DNA from: Haplosporangium gracile
Taxonomy: Eukaryota; Mortierellomycota; Mortierellomycetes; Mortierellales; Mortierellaceae
DNA length: 21,260 nucleotides
Assembly (NCBI GenBank): GCA_015499985.1
Contig: JAAAUF010000730.1
Location: 1 to 21,260 of the forward strand
Direction of reading: 5' to 3'
The position numbers and the translations under genes are program-made. Below the pieces are notes generated by a model. That model saw only the letters and a list, made by a program, of their open reading frames with translations, did no database searches and was not told where the DNA came from. Below, one piece after another: positions 11,281-19,196 of the stretch. Every line of letters starts with the position of its first letter. Position 1 is the stretch's first letter.

Positions 11281-11334
11281 TACTTTCTCTTTCTTTTCAC
11301 GTACTCATATTCGCTAATAGCATACAACAGACTA

Positions 11335-14300
11335 ATGGCAGCTCGCAAACGAAAAACAGATGAACACACCACAACAACAAGAACAACAACTGCCACTCCC
11401 CTCATCGCACCAACCCCAAGACACATCGAGCTCGCCATGACCCCTCTCACCCGAGTAGATGCTAATATTATCTACGACACCGCAGATTCTGCCCTCGTTC
11501 AAACCATGGCCATGGTCGCAGAGGCCGGAGCAGATGCCGGTGCCGCTGCTGACGCCGCCTCGGGGCGTTCCTCGACCTCCTCACGCCACTCTGCTCACTC
11601 TCCAGCCTCCCCTCTGTCTCCTTCCTCCACCGCCTTTTCCTCTTCCTCTTCTACGTCCACTACACATCGTACTACAAGCACCCACACAACTCCCACCGCA
11701 GCAGGAACGACAACCACAACATCCTCAGGAGCACCAATGAACCTTGCGCCACCCACCTCCAGCAGTAGGTCTCCGTCAAACAGACCTTCGATCGAGATCC
11801 CTCAACCTCAGTCTCCAATTACTCTTCACCATGCCCTCGATGGCCCCTTTCCGTCCTCGGCCACCGCACAAAAGTCCTCAGCCACACCAACCAGGATCCT
11901 TCCTCGGTCGATCGAGTCTTGTGTCCAGGATACGTTGGCCAAGGACCCTAGCCAGCAGTATGGATCGTCAGCGTATCCTGGATCGGGATCGAATGGCCAG
12001 CGGCGCATCATGACCCCAACCAGTCGTCTGGCCGAGACTGCGGTCGGCGTACGAGAAGTCTCCAAGAAAATAGGCAAGTACTCCGCCTTCTCCATTCTAT
12101 ATCCTTTCTATTTTCCTCTCGTCATTTATTTTTGTTGTGCTCACTTCAGAGATAGAGCGAAAGAAAAGAAGAAAGAAGGGTTGTATTTGTATAAACGCAT
12201 GAATGCCACCGAACCACCCGCGTGTGCTTTTGTTTGTCGCTGCATAGCAACGTCTCTTTTTTGTTCTCGCTCTCTCACTTTGAGAGCAAATGCACCTGGG
12301 CATAAAATAGGGACAATCAAAAACGGGAGGAGGATAAGCGAGTGAAAAAAGCAGACGCAGTTGATAGAAGAGTAGAAAATGCCTTCCCAGAAACGGCGCA
12401 TGTTGCCTTTCCCTGGACAGGCATATTCATCCCTTTTTTTGTCCTACCCAAGCAATGTTTGTCGTTTTTGCTGTTTTCTTTGACATGCGCAATGGACAGC
12501 TTACTAACCGACCTTTTGCCTCCCCCTCTCCTTCCTCAACATTTTTTGTTCCCTCATCCTAAAAAAAAACAATACTATCTGTCGCTTTAATCTCCACAGG
12601 TCGAGCCAGGGTCAAGTGGGAAACCCCCAAGACGGTCATGATCGTCACCAAGCCTGGGGACGAGTCGCTCCTAAAGATTACCCGCGAGATTGCCAAATGG
12701 ATGATAGCTTCCCGCGGATTGACAGTGTATGTTCCAGTGGAACTAATGTCGCTCTTCTACATTTTATCCACTTTCCCACCCTCCTCACCCTTGGGAGTGA
12801 GATTGACCGACGCAAAGTGCTCAGGCATCAATAATTGAATGAATGAATGATATGTTTATTGTCGTTCTCTCTTTTTGAAATCAATTAATAGATTTGTTGA
12901 CCAACAATTCAAGGAAAACCCAAAGTTCAAATACCCATCTTTCTTGCTAAGCAAGAAGCACAAGTACGATTATACCCACTCCCTCAAGTTCTGGAACGCT
13001 GACCTCTGTGCAAAAGAAGCGCATCTTTTTGATTTTGCGATAACTGTAAGGATCACTGACTGCTCCCTTTCTTGATTTAAATGAGCACCCTCGTTGTTCC
13101 TGCCTTGTATGTGGAGACTTAACTTTTAATTGACATCCCCCAATGGCTGTAACTGTACCGTTATCCCTCTCGATAGCTTGGCGGAGATGGAACAGTGCTC
13201 TTCACAAGTTGGCTTTTCCAGCGGATAGTCCCGCCGATCTTGCCCTTCTCTGCTGGATCTCTGGGCTTTCTGACACCCTTCCCGACAATCGACTATCAAC
13301 AAATCCTCAGCACCTGTCTGGATCATGGAGTTCGAGTCAACCTGAGAATGCGCTTTAGCTGTACTATTTATCGGTGCCTCGAGCACAGAGCAGTCGACAA
13401 GTCCAAGAAGAAGAAACGCAAGGGATCTCGTCGCAGGAGCAAGAACAACGCACTCGACCACAATGCAGATGACAGTGACGACAGCGACGCAGACAGGAGG
13501 GCTTTACCGACTGTCCTCACCGCACCGACAGAGACGTTTGAAATCTTGAACGACCTCGGTAGGAGATCTGTTTAACATCACTTTTCTTAATGGACAATTG
13601 ATTAGATGTCGATTGTATATGCTAACCAAGTTGATTTCATGAACGCCATCAATAGTTCTCGACCGAGGACCAAGCGCCAACCTCAGTTTGTTGGAACTTT
13701 TTGGCGACGAAGAACATCTGACAACAGTTCAGGCAGATGGAATTGTCATTTCAACCCCCACTGGATCGACGGCCTATTCTGTAAGTGCTTAGTTGCTCAG
13801 CAATTATTATTTTTTCAGTTAGAATGTCATTCGGGAACCCAGGTATAGAGGTATGTCTTAACCTTGACCCAATTTTTTTTTTTTAAATCTACCCTATTTT
13901 TTTCTCTGCTGTTGCATAGCTTGCTGCAGGTGGCCCATTGACTCATCCCGAGATTCCAGCGATTTTGATTTCTCCTATTTGCCCCCATACCCTGAGTTTC
14001 CGACCCATGTTGTTACCGGATTCGATGGAGCTTCGCATCTGTGTCCCCTTTGACTCGAGATCGACAGCATGGGCTAGTTTCGATGGTCGTGGCCGAGTGG
14101 AGCTGAAACGTATGTCTTCCCCGCAGAAACGAAAATACCAATACTGTAGCCTGTTCTTTGTCTTTAAGTAATATGCGAAAGCGTTTGACTAATCATAATT
14201 CTTTCTTTCTACTTGTAGAGGGTGACCATATTAAGGTCACGGCGAGTGTGTACCCTTTCCCAACAATCTGCTCGAGCACTCAATCTTCGGACTGGTTCCA

Positions 14301-15129
14301 CTCACTCTCACGCTGTCTTCGATGGAACGAGCGAGAGCGTCAAAAGGGATTCACGGTGGTGGAGCATAGTCGCCCCAAGAGGACTCGACAGGCCTCGTCG
14401 TCGATGCTTTCACCTCCTGGAGGTCGGCAAAGCGCAGGATCGGGAGAAGGCCATCAGACACCCACCACAGGATCGCCAGCAGGAATCGGCAACCATATGT
14501 ACATGCAGAGCGGTACAGCTTCTAACTCGAACATCGACAACACTGCAAGCCTCCCACCAACTCCACAGTACCAGTTTCAAGGACAAGGTCAAGAGTTGCA
14601 TCATGTGAGTGGAAACAGCAGTGCAAGCACCTCTCGAGTCAGATTACCTAACCTGCGGTCAGGCATGACGAGTCCGGCGATCCGGAAGACGAGCAATGGA
14701 GGACAGGCTTCCGAATATTTTGACCACTCGCCGCAGGACACGGATACCATGCTGACCTGCTGGGGCACTGATACGAGCGAGAGCGACGAGGAGGAGGATG
14801 ATGATAGTGATCTTGGATCTCAAGAGAAGGAGTGCGCCGAGGATGGAGATGGAGAATGGGAGGAAGGGACGAGTTCAGAGGAGGAGGACGACGATGATGT
14901 CAGTAGTGCGGCAGCGCGTCGCGAGGCAGGTCTGAAGGGCGATAGTGATCTGGATAGAGCGTCATTGTCGATGACTGATCTTACGAACGGAGCGGGGCCT
15001 ATCAAGACGTTGACGCAGAAGATGCAGCGGGCTGCTATCGGCTCTAATAGTTCTGTGACAGGCACTGGGTCAGGCACCGACGGCACGGAACGCGGCCCTT
15101 CGCCCGTAGGCCATCGACCCTCTACGTGA
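11335..15129 (+). CDS. NAD(+) kinase (ATP-NAD kinase)
   Basis: Phosphorylates NAD+ (possibly NADH) to NADP(H) with ATP; related to yeast Utr1/Yef1/Pos5 and animal NADK. Seven exons: 11335-12073, 12600-12726, 12892-13045, 13177-13558, 13656-13780, 13920-14109 and 14219-15129, giving 875 aa. Intron 1 (526 nt) uses a GC donor (ATAG|GCAAGT); the others are GT-AG. Residues 1-230 are Thr/Ser/Ala-rich and disordered, then [16 protein letters not shown] starts the conserved part. The catalytic GGDGT is at 342-346, followed by [17 protein letters not shown] and GSLGFLT. The second conserved block reads [11 protein letters not shown], then GSTAYS at 504-509 and [11 protein letters not shown] Lys/Arg- then Asp-rich insert sits at about 411-445. 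A low-complexity tail from about 610 carries a strongly acidic run (about 757-805). The protein is roughly 1.5 times the usual fungal length because of the two extensions. No mitochondrial leader is evident. Confidence 0.95.
12074..12599 (+). other. GC-AG intron 1 of the NAD kinase gene
   Basis: The exon ends ...AAAATAG and the intron begins GCAAGT, the standard context of rare GC-AG introns. The acceptor is TCCACAG. The join gives KKI-GRARVKW, continuous with the family, and no GT donor gives that reading. At 526 nt it is the longest intron of this gene, and it contains a hairpin-forming GCTCTC/GAGAGC pair at about 12269-12287. Confidence 0.85.
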
Positions 15130-15161
15130 ATGAAGCTACCCACTTTTAAAAGTTGTACCTG

Positions 15162-15167
15162 AATAAA
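15162..15167 (+). terminator. Candidate polyadenylation signal of NAD kinase
   Basis: AATAAA 32 nt after the NAD kinase stop codon, just past the 12-bp palindrome ACTTTTAAAAGT (15142-15153). Confidence 0.5.
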
Positions 15168-15219
15168 CCCCTAAAAAGTCCAAAAGCAAGAGAATTTCCC
15201 TCACAATCAGAACTGTTTA

Positions 15220-15236
15220 GTGTGCTTGTTACACAC
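15220..15236. other. Small hairpin beyond the 3' end of the Fanzor relic
   Basis: GTGTG and CACAC pair around a 7-nt loop. It sits 12 nt beyond the last codon of the relic and between the relic and the NAD kinase 3' UTR. Guide (omega) RNAs of Fanzor/TnpB loci lie at the 3' end of the nuclease gene, so it could be a remnant of one. It could equally be a chance hairpin. Confidence 0.25.
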
Positions 15237-15247
15237 GAAAAAATATA

Positions 15248-16857
15248 CTAAATTGTTGGATCCCCCAACTCAGGTCCGTCGGAAGCTTGTATGGAGGGCT
15301 TGATATCCTCCTCCAGCTGGTGCCTCTTGGCACCACGAACAGGAGTCAAGCTGTGCTCGGCATCGTCAAATCAGCTTGCGTCTCTTGGAATCTGGGACAG
15401 GCGTACTACCAGCATCGGTCTTGGAGTCCTTGGCTGGTGCCTCCGGACTACTGTTGCTACCGTCGTCCTCCATCCAGGGATAGCTACCGTCCTTGTCGAT
15501 GGGCTGCAGATACTTGGGTCATCGTTAGTGTAGGATATGGCCCTTGACGATGTTACACATGTTGTGCGCCGCCATTATATCGCGGTGGAGAAACTGCTCG
15601 CAGTTTGGACAATACAATCGCCAAATATTGACCTGTCGGACAAACTCGAAACATGTCGGACATTTTTTTCGAGGTATAAAACTCGTTAATCCCAACAACA
15701 ATGCATCCCAAGGACCACGCCTAAAAAAAGAGTAAAATAGGTGCAGGAGATTAATACATTGACAACTGGTAGCATAGGTGACAAAAATATAAGCACCAAA
15801 GTTGAACTTGAAATAGAACTTACCAATTGTACAAAGAAATGACATGAACGTCCCATGGAGAGACGTGAGTTCCTATCTTGCAGGAGAACTGAAATCCAGT
15901 TCCAATAACGATCAGATTTTTTTTTGGGTCGCGTTATGCTCCGATGGATCCTCCAACTAGCCCCAAGAAGACGATTCGCAATGGTCTTGAACTCTTCCTC
16001 GCGCGCCCGGCTAGCATCCCATCCACGTCGCTTGAACCGCATATGCCCCCCGTTGTAGAGGTCGTCGAGTTGATCCTGAACACGCTTCAGCTCCTCGAGG
16101 TACTCCCACAATACTTGCGTCTTTGCCACGGAGAGGAGGCAGTTCCGTCTCTAGATCCGCTATCGATGTATGGGCTCCTTGAGGTACAACATTTTTCTGA
16201 TCCTCGATCCATCTGCGTTGTTTAAAGGTCGGTTGGTAAACGACCTTCTGCTTCACAGAGAGATTGAAGAATACAGGCATTGGCTGGGCTGGGGTAGAGG
16301 TCGACGCGATGAAGGACGGCGCAGTGGAGGTCGACGCGGTGGAGGTCGATGCGGTGGAGAATAGCGCAGTAAAGGTCGAGAGGGGAGAGGTTGACGCGGC
16401 GGAGGATGGCGCAATAGAAGTTGCGACGGTCTTCATCTTGTCCTTCGTGTCCTGATCGGGGTATTTCATCTTTACCTTCTTGTCGAAACCCAGCGCAATC
16501 GGCAGTAGACCATTGGCTCCAACAACACACGCCTGACCGAGGTCAAATACACAGAATCTTGCTCTTCTCCAGATCGTACGCGCCCTACGACCACAGTCAA
16601 TCAACTTCCTCCTGGCTCTCGACCTGTTCCGGATCAAATCCTTCTTGTGACCAGAATCTCATGACATCCTCCTGGGTCTTGACAATGTTGCGAATTTCTA
16701 TTAGGAAATAGTCCACACCGGTAACCAATCTCCTGGTACACGCTTGAATCTGGGCGGATTGGAATTTCCAAGCCATCGGTGCCGAATTGAGCCCTGCAGT
16801 AACGTATGCCTGCAGTAAACTAATTCTCCCTTTCATCAGGCAGTCCTCACCGTTCAA
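15248..16857 (-). pseudogene. Fanzor-like (eukaryotic TnpB-type) RNA-guided nuclease pseudogene, 5'-truncated
   Basis: Fanzors are eukaryotic relatives of transposon-encoded TnpB that cut DNA guided by an RNA made from their own locus. Conserved blocks appear in order on the minus strand: LLQAYVTAGLN / WKFQSAQIQA at the start; RuvC-I DLGQACVVGA (Asp codon 16544-16542); VKQKVVYQPTFKQRRW and LPPLRGKD; EYLEELKRVQDQL; KKNLIVIGTG; RuvC-II VVGINEFYTSKK (Glu codon 15684-15682); zinc finger CPTC...CPNC (15662-15651 and 15611-15600); and RuvC-III HRDIMAAHNM (Asp codon 15581-15579). An intron (15823-15721, GTAAGT...TTTTTTTAG) splits the part before RuvC-II. Lesions: in-frame stops at 16597-16599, 16585-16587, 15934-15936, 15525-15527 and 15519-15521; frameshifts near 16545, 16112, 15956 and in the T7 run 15663-15669. 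The N-terminal half expected of a Fanzor is absent. It lies 118 bp from the convergent NAD kinase stop. The class is assigned from motif order remembered for the family; no search was run. Confidence 0.82.
16297..16400 (-). repeat. 15-bp-period repeat inside the Fanzor relic (Ser/Thr/Ala-rich)
   Basis: Degenerate copies of a GTCGACCTCCACCGC-like unit on the minus strand, best between 16297 and 16359, encode STSTAST-type peptide between the RuvC-I segment and the VKQKVVYQP block. Expansion of a short unit has created a low-complexity insert. Confidence 0.65.
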
Positions 16858-17231
16858 AAGGAGATAAAAATAAATGTCAAAAAGGCATAAAGGTTATATC
16901 TGCACTGGGAAGAAAGACAAGTGTACCAAAAACCGAAGGATGAAACATGATAAATAAATTACAAAAAGGAATAAAGTACAAGAAGGTTAGGTAGAATGGT
17001 TGTGATGGTGGTTGTTTCTCGTTCTGGCATTTTTTCTCCGCCTAGGGGAAGAATCATGGCACTAATTGTCCTGGACCCAAGTCCACGTGACGGCTTCCAG
17101 GAACGAGACCGCCTGTAGTCGTTTATTACACGCAAATAAATTTCCCACAAAACAAAAATGTCTTTTTTAGTCGTTCGCCGTGATTTTTCTCAGTTTCCTT
17201 ATCTTTCCTTCCTTACTTTTCATTTTTACCC
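16858..17231. promoter_or_regulatory. Region between Fanzor relic and aminotransferase (promoter)
   Basis: No gene is supported. A CACGTG E-box at 17084-17089 lies about 145 bp before the aminotransferase ATG and could bind a bHLH factor. A good minus-strand acceptor (TTTCTTCCCAG, ending near 16907) precedes the Fanzor relic, which suggests that a further upstream exon of the nuclease once existed and is gone or lies elsewhere. No terminal inverted repeat is obvious by eye. Confidence 0.4.
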
Positions 17232-19080
17232 ATGGACCAACCTAAAGCAAACCTCGTCCCAGGTTGATAAATATTATATGCGCACTTGATACTTGCGCAG
17301 CTGTGTTATGCGCAGCGTTGCTTTGCCAATGAATCACGTTTTCATTAATCATCTTTCTTTTCTCTCTATCCCTAAAATAAAAAAGGTCCCACGGTGGTGC
17401 CTCAGTACCTATTGGAGCGATACACCAACACCTTCTATGGGAGCGGCGACCTGCACAAAGAATGCCTCGACACTTACGACTCCTGCTGCAGTCAACTCGA
17501 AGGGATCCTCGGGTTTCAAACCGCAAAGGACCAAGGTGGCTCGATTGCCATCATGTCTGGTGAGGGGATGGTCGGTCTCTGGGGAGGACTCAAGTCTGTC
17601 ATCCCTTGGCCGTTCCAGTGCGCTACTGTTGATGGAGTTTCGAAGCTCGTGGAAGTTACTGGGGGAAGGAAATATAGGGTATTGACAGTCGGGAACGGGG
17701 TGTATGGGTGTGGGATGCGGGAGATGGTGGAGGGGTTGCGGTACCCGAATTTGGAGGTCCGGGCTGTGGACAGCGCGTGGGACCAGCCTGTGGATGTTAA
17801 GAAGGCTGTTGAAGTCATTCGCGACTGGCAACCTGACCTCGTCACCAGTAAGTGCTTTTTTTTTTGCTGTAGCGGAATTGAAAGGCGGAGAGCGTGGCTT
17901 GAATTGGTGGTATGCGTTGAGCTGATCATCATGCTTTTCACCCGCGTTATTTTCTTGTCGCCGGCTCATAGTGGTGCATTGTGATACGCCGACGGGAACA
18001 TTGAACTCGGAGGCCGTCCGTCTGGTTGGCCAGGCCTGTGCCAACACCGAGGCCTTGTTCTATGTGGACGTTGTCAGTTCTGCGGGCGCTGTGCCTGTCG
18101 ACATTTCTGGCTGGAGTATCGACATTGGTTAGTCCCTCAGAAAAATTATTTATCATGTCAATTGTAGTTGCCAGCATGTAGCAGACTGTCTAGCTTTCAT
18201 ACATTGCATGCAATACTTTCGTGCTGACCTATACGTACTTTTTTAATTTGAACATGAAATGATAGGCCTGCTTGGATCGCAAAAGGCGCTTTCATTGGAG
18301 CCGTCGTTGGGGATTGTGACGGTCAGTGCTAAGGCCTGGAAGCAGATCGAGAAGGTCAATTATGGAGGCTATGACGCCCTTCTCCCCTTCAAGTCGTTCC
18401 AGAAGGTAAACTTACTTTGTACTACTATATACCTTTATCTCAAGCCTTTTTTTTTACAGTGCTTTTTGATCGTCGCGCTTCTGCAATAACATTAACCCCG
18501 TTTCATAATGTACTTCCATTGTTCCAATAATAGTCGGGCGTGTTCCCGTACACACCACTGTGGTCAGCTCTGGACGCAATGCAGTTACAACTCAAGACCG
18601 TCTACGGAGTCCACAACGAGCTCGCTGAGCAGGTTTACAAACGCCACGAGGAAGTCGCACAGTATTGCCGTGAACGTGTCAAGAAGATGGGGTTGAAGCT
18701 TTGGTGGGATGGCCAGCACGCCGAGTTCAACTCGCCTTCTGTCACTGCTATCCGGGTGCCCGAGAATACTACCTGGGAGGAGTTGGATCAGAAGTTGAGG
18801 AAGGAGGGTGTTGTCTTTGGAGGAAGGTAAGCTAGGTCCTTTTGCGTGTATCCTTTTTGGGTGACCTTGCCGCGGTTGGTAGTCAAAAGGTGCGGAGCAA
18901 AAATATTGAGAATCTATTGTATTGAGCTAACATAGGTTTTCTAATTTCATTTGTCATAAAAATAGCTACGGAGAGACGGCCAATGCGTTGTTCAGGATCG
19001 GACATATGGGCACCCAGGCAGATATGAACACCGTCACCTATGCCCTTGACGTTCTCGAGAAGGTCATCTCCCAGAAGTGA
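17232..19080 (+). CDS. Class V PLP-dependent aminotransferase (alanine-glyoxylate / pyridoxamine-pyruvate type)
   Basis: Fold-type I PLP enzyme of the AGT/SGAT class, moving an amino group to glyoxylate or pyruvate. Six exons: 17232-17262, 17386-17847, 17972-18127, 18266-18405, 18534-18826 and 18966-19080, giving 398 aa, normal for the family. Exon 1 encodes only MDQPKANLVP plus one base; it is needed to complete NLVPGPTVVP, the family's usual N-terminus. Its donor (GTTGAT) is weak. Visible motifs are MSGEGMVGLWGGL, HCDTPTGTLN (substrate/PLP phosphate region), YVDVVSSAGAVPVD with the Asp pairing with the pyridine nitrogen, GSQKAL with Schiff-base Lys223, FPYTPLW and FRIGHMGTQ. HCDTPTGT recalls bacterial pyridoxamine-pyruvate aminotransferase, so the substrate is open. 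The C-terminus SQK is not a canonical PTS1, and no mitochondrial leader is seen. An E-box lies upstream. Confidence 0.9.
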
Positions 19081-19123
19081 AAAGCAAAATACCCTCTATT
19101 ATACAATGTTGGGTCTTCCATGG

Positions 19124-19129
19124 AATAAA
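19124..19129 (+). terminator. Candidate polyadenylation signal of the aminotransferase
   Basis: AATAAA 43 nt past the stop codon. Confidence 0.55.
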
Positions 19130-19165
19130 GCAAGGAAGATGACAAACATTATTTTTCCTAGTTGT

Positions 19166-19171
19166 TTTATT
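19166..19171 (-). terminator. Candidate polyadenylation signal of the alpha/beta-hydrolase gene
   Basis: AATAAA on the minus strand, 25 nt past the stop codon, facing the signal of the convergent aminotransferase 37 nt away. Confidence 0.5.
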
Positions 19172-19196
19172 ATTGTATCTATACAAGTACATGATT

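Larger units (their letters stand above)
10459..11334. other. Intergenic region: carrier 3' UTR and NAD kinase leader
   Basis: After the carrier stop this holds a 13-mer tandem repeat and A-rich stretches. It then becomes strongly pyrimidine-rich from about 11105 to the NAD kinase ATG. Three copies of a 12-bp CATCCCTCCCTA unit, the last imperfect, lie at 11246-11280. An in-frame ATG at 11032 with no stop before 11335 leaves a longer NAD kinase N-terminus formally possible. No separate gene is supported. Confidence 0.6.

Noticed and set aside
12838..12850. Short GAAT repeat in an NAD kinase intron
   Set aside because: Only about three units; trivial.
13819..13842. Possible 24-nt in-frame cassette exon in the NAD kinase gene between the GSTAYS and LAAGG exons
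   Set aside because: It has a good acceptor and keeps frame, but the intron before it would be only 38 nt, below a workable size, and its donor (GTATAG) is poor.
15142..15153. 12-bp palindrome ACTTTTAAAAGT as a possible terminal repeat of a Fanzor-bearing element
   Set aside because: No matching copy was seen on the other side of the relic. More likely part of the NAD kinase 3' UTR.
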